Of a DNA stretch of 64,000 bases, positions 7,861 through 17,583 are shown piece by piece (within the stretch, counting starts at the first letter, position 1; each line of letters begins with the position of its first letter). The DNA is from Actinotalea lenta (GTDB lineage Bacteria; Actinomycetota; Actinomycetes; Actinomycetales; Cellulomonadaceae). The stretch spans positions 847,400 through 911,399 of the forward strand of contig NZ_JAUQYP010000001.1 of NCBI RefSeq assembly GCF_030586465.1. Reading direction: 5' to 3'. Made by a program: the position numbers and the translations under genes. The notes beneath the pieces are model-generated. The model was not told where the DNA came from and ran no database searches. It saw only the letters and a list, made by a program, of their open reading frames with translations.

Positions 7861-8625
7861 TCACTGGGCGGTCCAGCCGCCGTCCACCGGGAGCACCGTG
7901 CCGGTCACCATGCCGGACGACGGCGAGGCCAGGTAGAGGACGGCGGCGGCCACGTCGGCGGTGCTGGCGAACCGGCCGGTCGGGATGCGGGCGAGGATGT
8001 CGGCCGCGACGGCCGGGTCGTCAAGCCGGTCGGCGGTGCCCGGGGTGTAGGCGTACGTCGGCGCGACGGTGTTGACCGTCACACCGTGCGGCGCCCACTC
8101 CAGGGCGAGCACCTTGGTCAGCAGGTCGACCCCGCCCTTGCTCGCCGAGTAGACCGCGTGCCGCCGGATGCCGACCTCGCCCGCCTGAGACCCCAGGTTG
8201 ACCACCCGCCCGTAGCCTCGCGCGACCATCCCGCGCGCCACGGCCTGCGTCACGAAGAACAGGCCCTTGAGGTTGACGTCCATGATCTGGTCCCAGTCGG
8301 CCTCGGTGACGTCCAGGGCGTCGTGGTTGAACCCGAGGCCGGCGTTGTTGACCAGCACGTCGATCCGGCCGTGGTCCGCCTCGACAGCGGCGACGGCAGC
8401 CTCGATCGAGGCATGGTCGGTGACGTCGAGCGCGACCGCCGACGCCGAGCCACCCGCGGCCCGTACCTGCGCGAGCAGCCTCGCCGCGTCGTCGGTACGC
8501 CGGACGCCCGCGATCGTGTGCGCCCCGGCGCCGGCGAGGGCGAGCACGAGGTCGTGCCCGATCCCGCGTGACGCGCCCGTGACGAGCGCGACCTGACCCT
8601 CCAGGGAGAACGACACCGTGTCCAT
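7861..8625 (-). CDS. SDR family NAD(P)-dependent oxidoreductase
   Basis: 254 residues, classical short-chain dehydrogenase: TGASRGIG cofactor loop near residue 17, VNNAG, the catalytic Ser in NLGSQAG, and YSASK as the Tyr-x-x-x-Lys pair. The absence of an acidic residue directly after the second beta strand with GVRRTDD suggests NADPH preference. C-terminal SGMVTGTVLPVDGG is the usual family ending. It stands alone between two forward units. Substrate not predictable. Confidence 0.9.
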   Translation of the reverse strand: MDTVSFSLEGQVALVTGASRGIGHDLVLALAGAGAHTIAGVRRTDDAARLLAQVRAAGGSASAVALDVTDHASIEAAVAAVEADHGRIDVLVNNAGLGFNHDALDVTEADWDQIMDVNLKGLFFVTQAVARGMVARGYGRVVNLGSQAGEVGIRRHAVYSASKGGVDLLTKVLALEWAPHGVTVNTVAPTYAYTPGTADRLDDPAVAADILARIPTGRFASTADVAAAVLYLASPSSGMVTGTVLPVDGGWTAQ

Positions 8626-8891
8626 GCCCCGACCCTAGGGCTCGGTGCGGCGCCACGTCTCGGACGGCCACGCCCGCGGGCGCCACGCCCCGAGTGGCGC
8701 ACTCCCAGCCCAGAGGCGCACCCCCAGGCACACCCCTCGACTGGGAGCACACCGCTCGCGAGGAGGGGGTGCTTCCGCGGAACCCGGCTCCCGTGGGACC
8801 GGTGTCCCTGGTTTGCGGGCATCGCGTGCGGTACCCATGGCTGGCCGGTGCGCGCCGACGAGCGCCGGCCAGCCAGCACCCGGGAGGACAC

Positions 8892-9833
8892 ATGGCAGCG
8901 GTCGAGGTCGAGGGGCTGCGCAAGACCTACGGCGACGTGGTCGCCGTCGACCGGATCGACCTGGAGATCGCCGAGGGTGAGGTGCTTGCGATCCTCGGGC
9001 CGAACGGGGCCGGGAAGACCACCACGGTGGAGATCCTCGAGGGCTACCGCACGCCGGACGCCGGCAGGGTCCGGGTCCTGGGTGCCGACCCGCAGACCGG
9101 TGGCCGGGCGTGGCGCGAACGTATCGGCATCGTGCTCCAGGAGGCCGGGTTCGAGGAGCTGTTCACCCCGCGCGAGCTGATCCGGCTGCACGCCGGGTGG
9201 TACCCGCACCCGCGCGCCGTCGACGAGGTCATCGAGATGGTGGGCCTGGAGGACAAGGCCGACGCACGGGTGCGCACGTTGTCCGGCGGCCAGCGCCGAC
9301 GGCTGGACCTGGCGCTGGGCATCGTCGGCTCGCCCGAGCTGTTGTTCCTGGACGAGCCGACCACCGGCTTCGACCCGTCGGCGCGGCGGCGGGCCTGGGA
9401 GCTGGTGGACCGGCTCCGGGACACCGGCGCGACGATCCTGCTGACCACGCACTACCTGGACGAGGCCCAGCACCTGGCCGACCGGCTCGTGGTCGTCGAC
9501 CACGGGCGCGTCGTGGCGCAGGGCACCGCGGAGCAGCTCGCCGCGACGGCGGGCATGGGCGCGGTGATCTCGTTCCGGCTCCCGGACGGCATCGAGGTCG
9601 CTGACCTGCCGGACCTGGGCGACCCGGTGCGCGCCGTCGGCGCGGTGGCCGAGGTCCGCACCGTGCACGCCACCGCCGACGTCGCCAGGCTGGCGGGCTG
9701 GGCCGTGGAACGCGGCGTCGAGCTCGCCGACCTCACCCTCACCAGGCCCAGCCTCGAGCAGGTCTACCTCGACCTCGTCGGGGCGGAAGGGCTGGCCGAG
9801 GAGCCCGTCGCCGCCGAGCCGGGCGTCATGTGA
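8892..9833 (+). CDS. ABC transporter ATP-binding protein (DrrA-type exporter)
   Basis: 313 residues. Walker A GPNGAGKTTT, a Q-loop at VLQEAGFEE, signature LSGGQRRRLDLAL, Walker B LLFLDEPTTGFDP, and the H-loop TTHYLDEA. A C-terminal domain after residue 215 (ISFRLPDGIEV) is typical of drug/lipid exporter ATPases of the DrrA/CcmA group. GGGAGGA precedes the ATG. The stop touches the start of the permease gene (TGATG), so the two form one exporter. Confidence 0.92.
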   Translation: MAAVEVEGLRKTYGDVVAVDRIDLEIAEGEVLAILGPNGAGKTTTVEILEGYRTPDAGRVRVLGADPQTGGRAWRERIGIVLQEAGFEELFTPRELIRLHAGWYPHPRAVDEVIEMVGLEDKADARVRTLSGGQRRRLDLALGIVGSPELLFLDEPTTGFDPSARRRAWELVDRLRDTGATILLTTHYLDEAQHLADRLVVVDHGRVVAQGTAEQLAATAGMGAVISFRLPDGIEVADLPDLGDPVRAVGAVAEVRTVHATADVARLAGWAVERGVELADLTLTRPSLEQVYLDLVGAEGLAEEPVAAEPGVM

Positions 9834-11464
9834 TGTCAGCGCTGCGGATGCTCGCCGCCCAGGTGTGGCACGAGCTGACCCGGCTTCGCCGCACCCCCGT
9901 GGTGATGGTCATGGGGATCGGCTTCCCTGTCGCGTTCTTCATCCTGCTGTCCTCGCTGCTGGGCAACGAGACGCTGGACACCCACCAGGGCATCCGTCTG
10001 GCGCAGTTCCTCGCGCCGGGCATGGCCTCGTTCGGGGTCGTGATGTCCACGTTCTCGTTCCTTGCGGTCGGGTTCGCCGAGGCGCGTGCCACCGGCGTGC
10101 TCAAGCGCACCGTCGGCACCCCGCTGCCGACGTGGGTCCTGCTCGGCGGCCGGATCGGTGCGGCGACAGTGCTCGGCCTGACCGCGGCCGCGCTCGTGCT
10201 GGGCATCGGCGTCGGGTTCTACGACGTCCAGCTGTTCGGCCGCGCGGCTGCGGCCGTCGTGGTCACGCTGCTGCTCGGCTCGCTGTGCTTCGCGGCGCTC
10301 GGCCTGCTGCTGGCCGCGCTCGCCCCGTCGCAGCAGGCCACGCTGGCGATCGCGAACGGCCTGGTCATCCCGCTGTCGTTCATCTCCGACGTGTTCATGT
10401 CCGGGTCCGGGATGCCGGACTGGATGGTCCGGCTGGGGTGGTTCTTCCCGCTCAAGCACATGGCGGTGCTGGTGGGCGACGCCCTGAACCCCTACCTGGC
10501 CGGCAACGGCTTCCAGGTCGACCACCTGCTCGCACTGGCCGGCTTCACGGTCGCCGGGGCGCTGGCGGCGGGACTGGCCCTGCGCCGCGGTCGCGATGCC
10601 GTGCGGCGTGCCAGGCGCACCCGGTCCCACCCCGCGGACCGGGTCGCTCGGAGCGGCGCGCCGTCGCCGGTGTCGCTGGTGCTCGGCCAGGTCAACCACA
10701 CCCAGCTGGCGCTGCGTCGCGAGCCGTCCTCGCTGTTCTTCGCCGTGGTGTTCCCGGTCCTGCTGGTCGCGGTGATCCCCGTGGTCAACGGCGGGGGTGA
10801 CCAGCTCATGTCGGACGGCCGTACGCTCGGCAGCCTCTTCGCCGCGACGATGGCGGCCTACGGCGCTGCGGTGACTGCCTACGTGTTCATGCCCACGGGT
10901 CTGGCCGAGGCACGCGAACGGTTGGTGCTCAAACGGCTGCACGGCACGCCGCTACCGGCCTGGCCGCTGCTGGCGGGCCGGGTGGTCGGTGCCGCGGTCA
11001 TCGCACTGGCGACGCTGGTCCTCGCCTACGCGCTGGCGGCCGCCCTCTACGGGGTGGGCGTGCCGCCCCGCTGGCCGCTGGCGCTCGGGGTCCTGGTGCT
11101 GGGGACGAGCTGCCTGGCGGTGGTCGGGATGGCGGTCGCGTCGATGGTGCGCAGCGCGCAGTCCGGAGTCGGCCTGGCGCTCGGGACGCTGCTGCCGGCG
11201 GCGTTCATCTCGGACATCTTCGTGATCGGGGTGACGTTGCCACCGGTCCTCGACGCGATCGCCGGTGCCCTGCCGCTACGGCCGATGGTTCGCCTCATGG
11301 TCGCGGCCACTGCGCCGACACCGCAGCCACTGGACCCCGCGGAGCTGCTCGTGGTGCTCGCGTGGCTGGTGGTCGGTGCCGCGGTCGTCGCACGGCTGTT
11401 CGACTGGGCTCCCCGGGACGTGGGCGCCCGCACGCGCCGGGAGCCGGCGGACCAGGCATCATGA
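9833..11464 (+). CDS. ABC-2 type permease, two fused membrane halves
   Basis: 543 residues, about twice the usual ABC-2 subunit. Two homologous six-helix halves each contain the ABC-2 signature: GVLKRTVGTPLPTWVLLGGR then LAALAPSQQA...ISDVFM in the first, and LVLKRLHGTPLPAWPLLAGR then VGMAVASMVRSAQSG...ISDIFV in the second. The repeat of R-x-x-GTPLP-x-W shows internal duplication, so one polypeptide can replace the usual dimer. ATG 9833 overlaps the ATPase stop by one base; a GTG three bases earlier is an alternative start. Substrate unknown (drug or lipid export by family analogy). Confidence 0.88.
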   Translation: MSALRMLAAQVWHELTRLRRTPVVMVMGIGFPVAFFILLSSLLGNETLDTHQGIRLAQFLAPGMASFGVVMSTFSFLAVGFAEARATGVLKRTVGTPLPTWVLLGGRIGAATVLGLTAAALVLGIGVGFYDVQLFGRAAAAVVVTLLLGSLCFAALGLLLAALAPSQQATLAIANGLVIPLSFISDVFMSGSGMPDWMVRLGWFFPLKHMAVLVGDALNPYLAGNGFQVDHLLALAGFTVAGALAAGLALRRGRDAVRRARRTRSHPADRVARSGAPSPVSLVLGQVNHTQLALRREPSSLFFAVVFPVLLVAVIPVVNGGGDQLMSDGRTLGSLFAATMAAYGAAVTAYVFMPTGLAEARERLVLKRLHGTPLPAWPLLAGRVVGAAVIALATLVLAYALAAALYGVGVPPRWPLALGVLVLGTSCLAVVGMAVASMVRSAQSGVGLALGTLLPAAFISDIFVIGVTLPPVLDAIAGALPLRPMVRLMVAATAPTPQPLDPAELLVVLAWLVVGAAVVARLFDWAPRDVGARTRREPADQAS

Positions 11465-11468
11465 CCGG

Positions 11469-12047
11469 GTGAGTGGCGCGGCGGGCTCGGACGGCGAGAC
11501 ACCCGCAGGCGCGGACGGTTCGGCGCCCCGCGCCCCGGACGGCTGGGCGCCCGCGGAGGCGGTCCCGGACGTCTGGGTGGTCTCCGCGGGCGAGGTGCGC
11601 ACCGCGCGCCTGCTCGTGGCCGCGCAGTTCGTGCTGCTCGGCCTGATCGCGGTGCTCCCGGGCGGGTGGGGGTGGCCGGTGCCGGCGTGGCTGCGGTGGT
11701 CGGCGCTGGCCGGAGTGGTCGCGGGGCTGGTGGTCATGCTGCTGGCCGGGACGGCGCTGGGCCGCGGCCTGACAGCAGTGCCGATCCCCAACCGGCACGC
11801 CGTGCTGCGCACCGGAGGGCTGTACCGGGTGGTGCGCCACCCGATCTACACCGGGCTGCTGCTCGCCGCCGGCTCGTGGACCGTGGGCTCGGGTTCCGGG
11901 TGGCGGGCACTGGCGTTCGTCGCCCTGGTGGTGCTGCTCAGCGTCAAGGCGCGCTGGGAGGAGGAGCGGCTGGCCAGGCGGTTCGCCGCGTATCCCGACT
12001 ACGCGTCGCGCACGCCCCGGTTCGTGCCGGGCTGGCGGGTGCGCTGA
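11469..12047 (+). CDS. Isoprenylcysteine carboxyl methyltransferase-like membrane protein
   Basis: 192 residues. An Ala/Pro/Gly-rich disordered N-terminus of about 45 residues precedes three or four membrane helices. The C-terminal GGLYRVVRHPIYTGLLL and EERLARRFAAYPDYASRTPRFVPG motifs are those of the ICMT/PEMT group of membrane methyltransferases (His-Pro-x-Tyr and Glu-Glu for SAM binding). GTG 11469 starts 4 bp after the permease stop, so it may be cotranscribed with the exporter. Substrate unknown. Confidence 0.85.
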   Translation: MSGAAGSDGETPAGADGSAPRAPDGWAPAEAVPDVWVVSAGEVRTARLLVAAQFVLLGLIAVLPGGWGWPVPAWLRWSALAGVVAGLVVMLLAGTALGRGLTAVPIPNRHAVLRTGGLYRVVRHPIYTGLLLAAGSWTVGSGSGWRALAFVALVVLLSVKARWEEERLARRFAAYPDYASRTPRFVPGWRVR

Positions 12048-12137
12048 CGGGCGGTCCTACCCCGGCAAGCACCCGTGGCACGACGTGGGACGCTCGGCCC
12101 GCTAGCCTCCGTCCATCCCCGACGACGAGGAACGACG

Positions 12138-13481
12138 ATGGCCGAGAGCCCCGTGGCCGATCCGTACTCCGCGCCGGTCGCCGACCGGCCGCTCCCCCGA
12201 GCGCGGGTCGTGGTGGCCAGCACGGCCGGGATCTTCGTGGAGTCCCTGGACTGGGCGATCTACGGCCTGGTCGCCCCGTACTTCGCCGAGCAGGTGTTCC
12301 CGGGGGCGGACCAGACGGCGGCGCGGCTCGGGGCGTACGCGGTGTTCGCCGCGGGGTTCGTCGCGCGCCCGCTCGGCTCGTTCGTGATGGGCCGCATCAC
12401 CGACGTGCGTGGTCGGCGCGCCGGCCTGACCGCGAGCGTGGCGCTGATCGCCGTTGGCTCGCTGCTCATCGCCGCCGCCCCGACGCACGCCGTCGCCGGC
12501 CTCGCGGCTGCGGGCGTCGTCCTGGTCGCACGACTGCTCCAGGGGATCGCGATGGGCGGCGAGGTCGCTACGGCCGCCACGTACGTGGTCGAGGTCGCAC
12601 CGCCGAACCGCCGGCACCGCTACGGGGCCTTCGCCTACTCCGGCGACGCGCTGGGCACCCTGGTGGGCAACGTCCTGCTCGCCGTCCTGCTGGCCGTGCT
12701 GGGGACCGCGGGCGTCGAGAGCGGGGGGTGGCGGATCGCGTTCGCGGCCGCCGGGCTGTGCGGCGCGCTCGCGTTCTGGATTCGGCGCGGTGTGCCGGAG
12801 TCGGACGTCTTCGCGACGGCGCGCGAGGCCGGCTACCTGCCGGCCTGGCCGCAGATCGCCGCTCACCTGCCCCGCATGCTCCTGGCGTTCGGCCTGACGA
12901 TCGGCTCGACGATGGGGATCTACTTCGGCTCGATCTACCTGCCCACCTGGGCCGCGCACACCGGCCGGCTCACCGAGGCGGCAGCGACCGGGCAGCACAA
13001 CGTTGCGCTGATCACCCTGCTGATCGCGATGATCACCGCCGGGTTCCTGTCCGACCGGTTCGGACCCCTGGCGCTCATCCGCGCCGGGTTCACCGGGGCC
13101 GCGGTCCTCGTGCTGCCGCTGATGATCGGGTTCCAGACCGGCCACGTGCCATACCTGGTCGCGGCGCCCGTGTTCACCGCGTGCATCGGGCTCCAGCTCG
13201 GCGTCACCCCGGTGGCCGGCGCGCGCCTGTTCCCGGTGCCGATCCGGGCCGTGGCGCTGGGCATCCCGGCCGCTGTCGCGATCGCGGGCTTCGGTGGGAC
13301 GTTCCTGTTCATCGCGGAGTGGCTGGTCGACCACGGTCACCTGCTGCTCGTACCCGGCTACGCGGCGGCGGGGCTGACCATCTCCGCCGTCGGGTCCTGG
13401 CTCGTGCGCTACTCGTTGCTGTATCCCGTCGACACGATGGTCGGCACCGGTGCCGACACCGACACTCGAACGGAAGGCTGA
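12138..13481 (+). CDS. MFS transporter, metabolite:H+ symporter (MHS) family
   Basis: 447 residues, 12 predicted helices. The opening ESLDWAIYGLVAPYFAEQVF resembles the FEWYDFxIYGxxA start of MHS carriers, and GSFVMGRITDVRGRRAGL is the MFS motif A loop between helices 2 and 3; LLQGIAMGGEVATAATYVVE matches the family's helix-5 segment. It lies 2 bp upstream of an M20 amidohydrolase, suggesting uptake of an N-acyl amino acid or conjugate that the enzyme then splits. Family members carry organic acids, betaine or proline. Confidence 0.87.
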   Translation: MAESPVADPYSAPVADRPLPRARVVVASTAGIFVESLDWAIYGLVAPYFAEQVFPGADQTAARLGAYAVFAAGFVARPLGSFVMGRITDVRGRRAGLTASVALIAVGSLLIAAAPTHAVAGLAAAGVVLVARLLQGIAMGGEVATAATYVVEVAPPNRRHRYGAFAYSGDALGTLVGNVLLAVLLAVLGTAGVESGGWRIAFAAAGLCGALAFWIRRGVPESDVFATAREAGYLPAWPQIAAHLPRMLLAFGLTIGSTMGIYFGSIYLPTWAAHTGRLTEAAATGQHNVALITLLIAMITAGFLSDRFGPLALIRAGFTGAAVLVLPLMIGFQTGHVPYLVAAPVFTACIGLQLGVTPVAGARLFPVPIRAVALGIPAAVAIAGFGGTFLFIAEWLVDHGHLLLVPGYAAAGLTISAVGSWLVRYSLLYPVDTMVGTGADTDTRTEG

Positions 13482-13483
13482 CC

Positions 13484-14680
13484 GTGACCACGCTGCTCGA
13501 CGACGCCCGCGCTCTCGCCCCGGACCTCGTGGCCCTGCGCCGCGACCTGCACCGCATCCCGGAGCTGGGTCTTCAGCTGCCCAAGACCCAGGCGCGGGTG
13601 CTCGAGGCGCTGCGAGGGCTCGGCCTGGAGATCAGCACCGGGGAGTCGCTCAGCTCCGTCACCGCCGTCCTGCGCGGCGCGCACCCCGGACCCGCGGTGC
13701 TGCTCCGCGCGGACATGGACGCGCTCCCGGTGACCGAGCAGTCCACCGAGCCAGTGCGCTCGGAGCACGAGGGTGTCATGCACGCGTGCGGGCACGACCT
13801 GCACACCGCTGGTCTGGTGGGCGCCGCGCGGTTGCTGGCCGCCCGGCGCGAGGAGATCGCCGGGTCGGTCGTCCTCATGTTCCAGCCCGGTGAGGAGGGC
13901 GACGGCGGGGCCCGGCTGATGATCGGCGAGGGCGTGCTGGACGCCGCGGGGGAGCGGGTCGTCGCTGCCTACGGGCTGCACGTCGCCTCCGCCCTGCTCC
14001 CGGCCGGGCTGCTCACCTGCCGTGCCGGGACGATGCTCGCGGCCGCCGACGAGATGTTCGTCACCATCCGCGGCCGGGGTGGCCACGGCTCGATGCCGCA
14101 CCTGGCCGCCGACCCGGTCACCGTGATGGCGGAGACGATCCTCGCGCTGCAGTCGGCGGTGACCCGGCAGTTCGACGCGCTCGACCCGGTGGTGGTCTCG
14201 GTGGGCAAGGTGGCAGCCGGGACCGTCAACAACGTCATCCCGGACACCGCGCGGATCGAGGCGACCGTGCGCACGTTCTCCGAGGAGGCGCACGCAGCGG
14301 TCGAACCGAGGCTCCTGCGCGTCGTCGAACGCGTGGCGGACGCGCACGGCCTGACCGCGGAGATCGAGTACGCGCGCGGCTACCCGACCACCGACAACGA
14401 CCCGGTCGAGGTCGAGCGCGTCGAGCGGGTGATCGGCGCGCTGACAGGTGGCCGGGGGTACCTCCCGCTGCCCCGCCCGCTGCCCGGAGCCGAGGACTTC
14501 TCCTACGTGCTCCAGCAGGTGCCCGGCGCCTACCTCGGTCTCGGCGCCACCCCCGCCGGCGCCGACCCGGCTACGGCTCCGTACAACCACTCGCCGCAGG
14601 CGACCTTCGACGAGTCCGCCCTGCCGGTGGGGGCCGCCGCGCTCGCGGCCCTAGCCCTGGACCGGCTCGCGCAGGGCTGA
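13484..14680 (+). CDS. M20 family amidohydrolase (N-acyl amino acid hydrolase type)
   Basis: 398 residues. RRDLHRIPELGLQLPKTQ is the family start; metal ligands lie in MHACGHDLHTA, GEEGDGGA and the His of GLHVASA, with RADMDALPV nearby; the dimerisation domain begins near residue 185 (IRGRGGHGSMPHLAADP). This is the M20D pattern of hippurate, IAA-conjugate and N-acyl-aminoacyl hydrolases. Two metal ions are expected. It is coupled to the MHS transporter upstream. No signal peptide, so intracellular. Confidence 0.9.
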   Translation: MTTLLDDARALAPDLVALRRDLHRIPELGLQLPKTQARVLEALRGLGLEISTGESLSSVTAVLRGAHPGPAVLLRADMDALPVTEQSTEPVRSEHEGVMHACGHDLHTAGLVGAARLLAARREEIAGSVVLMFQPGEEGDGGARLMIGEGVLDAAGERVVAAYGLHVASALLPAGLLTCRAGTMLAAADEMFVTIRGRGGHGSMPHLAADPVTVMAETILALQSAVTRQFDALDPVVVSVGKVAAGTVNNVIPDTARIEATVRTFSEEAHAAVEPRLLRVVERVADAHGLTAEIEYARGYPTTDNDPVEVERVERVIGALTGGRGYLPLPRPLPGAEDFSYVLQQVPGAYLGLGATPAGADPATAPYNHSPQATFDESALPVGAAALAALALDRLAQG

Positions 14681-14724
14681 GCTCGGCAGCCAGGCGCGAT
14701 CGGCTGAGTCGACGCGACGAAGCA

Positions 14725-16956
14725 TCAGCGGGCCTCCACCTGGTGCGGGACCTCGACGGCACGGCGCCGCGCGGCGAGCCAGGGGCCGAGCTGCTCGGCC
14801 GGCAGCGGGGGGGACAGGTAGTACCCCTGCGCCTGGTCGCAGCCGATGCGTGCGAGCGTGCGGTAGGCGTGCCCGTTCTCGACTCCCTCGGCGACCATTC
14901 GCAGCCCGAGGCTGTGCGCGAGCCCGATGGTCGAGGAGACCAGCGCGACCGCGCGGGGGTCGTCGGACATGGGGAAGACGAAGGAGCGGTCCAGCTTGAG
15001 CTCGTCGATCGGGAGGTCGCGAAGGTAGGCCAGCGACGAGTACCCGGTGCCGAAGTCGTCCACCGCGATCCGTACCCCGTTGTCACGCAGCTCGGACAGG
15101 ATCGTCCGGGCCCGCGCGCGGTCCGACATCAAGGACTCCTCGGTGATCTCCAGCTCGAGCGCGGTGGCGGGGAGCCTGCGTTCGGCGAGCATGACCTGGA
15201 CCTGCGTGGGCAGGTCGACGTCGACGAGGATGCTCGCCGGGAGGTTCACGGCCACCGAGACGGCGGCGCCGGCCAGCCGCCAGGTCGCGACCTGGTCCAG
15301 CGCGGTGCGCAGCACCTCGTCGGTCAGCGCGCGCATCAGGCCCGTCTCCTCGACCACGTCGAGGAACGCGTCGGGATAGAGCAGACCGCGTGTCGGGTGC
15401 TGCCAGCGCACCAAGGCCTCCACCCCGACGACGACGCCGGTGCTCAGCGCGACCTTGGGCTGGTAGTGCAGCACCAGCTGGCCAGTGGCGAGTGCTGCGC
15501 GGAGCTCGGTCGCCGTCCGCTCCCGGTCCTCGCGCTCCGACCCGTGGGGGTCGCCGTGCAGGCACACGGGGCCGACCCGCTTGGCCCGGTGGGTCGCGGC
15601 GTCGGCCAGGCGCACCAGGGTCTCGACGTCCGAGGCGTGGTCGGGGTGCAGCGCCACACCGATGCTGACGTCGATGCCCACGGCGACGTCGCCCAGCCGG
15701 AACGGTGCGGTCAGCTGCTCGGCGAGCCCATCGGCGACCAGTTCGGCACGTTCCCGGTCGGCGTCGCGCAGCAGGACCGCGAACTCGTCGCTTCCCAGCC
15801 GCGCGAGCACGTCGTCGGGGGACAGGCCCTCCCGGAGCCGGCGGGCGACCTGCACCAGCAGCTGGTCGCCCGCGCTGTGCCCGAGGGAGTCGTTGACCTC
15901 GGTGAACCGGTCGAGGTCCAGCAGGAGCAGCGCGCCGCGTGAGCCCGGCGCCGCGAGTCGTTCGCCTGCCACGGTGAGCAGCGCGCGACGGTTCGACAGC
16001 CCGGTGACGTCGTCGGTGGTCGCCTGGCGGTTGATCTGGCGCACCATGGCGACCATCCGCACGGCCACCAGCACGACGATGACCGCGGAGAACACGGTCA
16101 CGGATGCGGCGCTGATCGGTCGTCCGGTGCTCAGCTCCCAGCCGAGCAGCGCTGGGCCGGTCAGCATGGCCGCCAGCAGCCAAACCACGGCGCGCTCGCT
16201 GGCGGGTTCCCGGCTCGCGCGGGGCGCCGACAGCAGCCGCATCGACGGGTGTAGAGCGGCGGTGCCCGCGATCACGAACCCGATCAGCCAGCGGCCGTCG
16301 AACGGCACCGGGTGCAGGGACGGCAGGGCGACCCCCGAGACCGCCTCGACCGGCCCCAGGGCCACCATCGCGCCGACGAACGCCACCGCGGTCACGAGCG
16401 TGCTGCGGTACGCACCGGCCCGCGTGGACAGCCGCGCGAGGCCGCCAAGGATCGCGACGTCGCCCAGGGGCCACACGAGGTTGTACACGGCGGCGAGGTC
16501 GTACCCCGCGCGCGTCGTCCACACGGGCTCGACGATCAGCACCCAGATCGTGAGCCCCGCCGCCGTGGTACGGACCCAGGCGTCCAGCTGTGCGGTGCGA
16601 TCCTCCGGCTCGTGGTGACCGACCGCGAGGACGAGGGCGACGAGCTCGAGCGGGTACATCGCCAGGAAGAAGGCGTCGCCCATCAGGGCACGGGCCCACA
16701 CGTCGCCCGGCCCGATCACGGTGGGGACCACAGAGCCCGCGATCCAGCAGGCCATGCCTGCGGCGATCAGGCGCCAGATCGCAGGACGGTGGGGCCGGTT
16801 CCGCCGGACGCCCTCGACGACGGCGAGGACGCCGCTGGCCGCTGTGAGCGTGTACAGCGCGTCGTGGGCGGCGCCGGCCGGCGCGGCGACGACCGTGCCG
16901 GTCAGAGCGGTGCCCAGGATCAGGTACACCGCCCACGGTCGACTCACCCGGCTCAC
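14725..16956 (-). CDS. Membrane-bound GGDEF-EAL protein (c-di-GMP turnover)
   Basis: 743 residues. The first 300 or so form eight to ten membrane helices (VYLILGTALTGTVV onward). A GGDEF domain follows (TGLSNRRALL, DLDRFTEVNDSLGHSAGDQLL, active loop GSDEF), then a complete EAL domain: EALVRW, VAVNLPASIL, ELEITEESLM, DDFGTGYSSLAYL, KLDRSFV, and EGVEN. The EAL catalytic residues appear intact, and GSDEF is a variant that is often active, so it could both make and degrade c-di-GMP. The GTG start at 16956 precedes the first helix. Longer upstream open frame overlaps the sigma gene and is rejected. Confidence 0.9.
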   Translation of the reverse strand: MSRVSRPWAVYLILGTALTGTVVAAPAGAAHDALYTLTAASGVLAVVEGVRRNRPHRPAIWRLIAAGMACWIAGSVVPTVIGPGDVWARALMGDAFFLAMYPLELVALVLAVGHHEPEDRTAQLDAWVRTTAAGLTIWVLIVEPVWTTRAGYDLAAVYNLVWPLGDVAILGGLARLSTRAGAYRSTLVTAVAFVGAMVALGPVEAVSGVALPSLHPVPFDGRWLIGFVIAGTAALHPSMRLLSAPRASREPASERAVVWLLAAMLTGPALLGWELSTGRPISAASVTVFSAVIVVLVAVRMVAMVRQINRQATTDDVTGLSNRRALLTVAGERLAAPGSRGALLLLDLDRFTEVNDSLGHSAGDQLLVQVARRLREGLSPDDVLARLGSDEFAVLLRDADRERAELVADGLAEQLTAPFRLGDVAVGIDVSIGVALHPDHASDVETLVRLADAATHRAKRVGPVCLHGDPHGSEREDRERTATELRAALATGQLVLHYQPKVALSTGVVVGVEALVRWQHPTRGLLYPDAFLDVVEETGLMRALTDEVLRTALDQVATWRLAGAAVSVAVNLPASILVDVDLPTQVQVMLAERRLPATALELEITEESLMSDRARARTILSELRDNGVRIAVDDFGTGYSSLAYLRDLPIDELKLDRSFVFPMSDDPRAVALVSSTIGLAHSLGLRMVAEGVENGHAYRTLARIGCDQAQGYYLSPPLPAEQLGPWLAARRRAVEVPHQVEAR

Positions 16957-17043
16957 GTCAGCCCATCGGCTGGGTGCCGAGGTTGGTGAGGGACGCTGGC
17001 GGATCGGGACTGCTCGCTGCGCGGCGTGAGGCATCCTGGGCGC

Positions 17044-17583
17044 GTGGAGGACGACGTGCTGGACCGGGCCCGGTCGGGTTCCGCCGACGCCTTCACCGCG
17101 CTGTACCGCGAGCTCGCGGGGCCGGTCGCCGCCTACCTGCGGGCGAAGGGCGTGCCGGACGTCGAGGACGTGACGAGCGACGTCTTCGTCGCGGTGTTCA
17201 CCGGGATCGCACGGTTCGAGGGGGACGCCGCGGGGTTCCGGGCGTGGGTGTTCACGATCGCGCACCGCCGCGTGGTCGACACGTGGCGGCGTGCGGGGCG
17301 ACGTCCGGTCTCCGAGCCGTTCGAGGCGCACGAGGATCCGCGTGTGGTCCCCAGCGCTGAGCAGGAGGCGCTCGAGCGGGTCGGCCAGACGCGCGTGCTC
17401 GAGCTGTTGGGCCTCCTCACGGAGTCCCAGCGGGAGGTGCTCCTGCTGCGCATCCTCGCCGACCTCAGCCTTGAGGAGGTCGCGGCGGTCGTCGGGCGGC
17501 CGGTCGGCGCCGTCAAGTCGCTGCAGCACCGCGGCCTGGCCGCATTGCGCAGGATCCTGGCGAAGGAGGGCGTATCCCCGTGA
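17044..17583 (+). CDS. ECF-type RNA polymerase sigma factor
   Basis: 179 residues from GTG 17044 (GTG 17026 is an alternative). Region 2: AFTALYRELAGPVAAYL, VEDVTSDVFVAVF and FRAWVFTIAHRRVVDTWRR. Region 4: LTESQREVLLLRILADLSLEEVAAVVG and VGAVKSLQHRGLAALRRIL, the helix-turn-helix contacting -35 elements. The stop overlaps the GTG of a membrane protein that is probably its anti-sigma factor. Divergent from the GGDEF-EAL gene. Confidence 0.93.
   Translation: MEDDVLDRARSGSADAFTALYRELAGPVAAYLRAKGVPDVEDVTSDVFVAVFTGIARFEGDAAGFRAWVFTIAHRRVVDTWRRAGRRPVSEPFEAHEDPRVVPSAEQEALERVGQTRVLELLGLLTESQREVLLLRILADLSLEEVAAVVGRPVGAVKSLQHRGLAALRRILAKEGVSP

Noticed and set aside
7689-8571. Forward frames spanning the SDR gene and the tail of the DsbA-like gene
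   Set aside because: No start signals and no motifs; conflict with the well-supported reverse SDR gene.
11666-13483. Long open frame running through the methyltransferase and MHS genes, upstream of the amidohydrolase
   Set aside because: Its translation is Arg/Ala/Gly-rich without motifs, while the other frame gives clear MHS and ICMT proteins; only the part from 13484 is a real gene.
14743-16989. Several forward open frames opposite the GGDEF-EAL gene
   Set aside because: Antisense shadows caused by high GC; the reverse frame shows complete GGDEF and EAL motifs.
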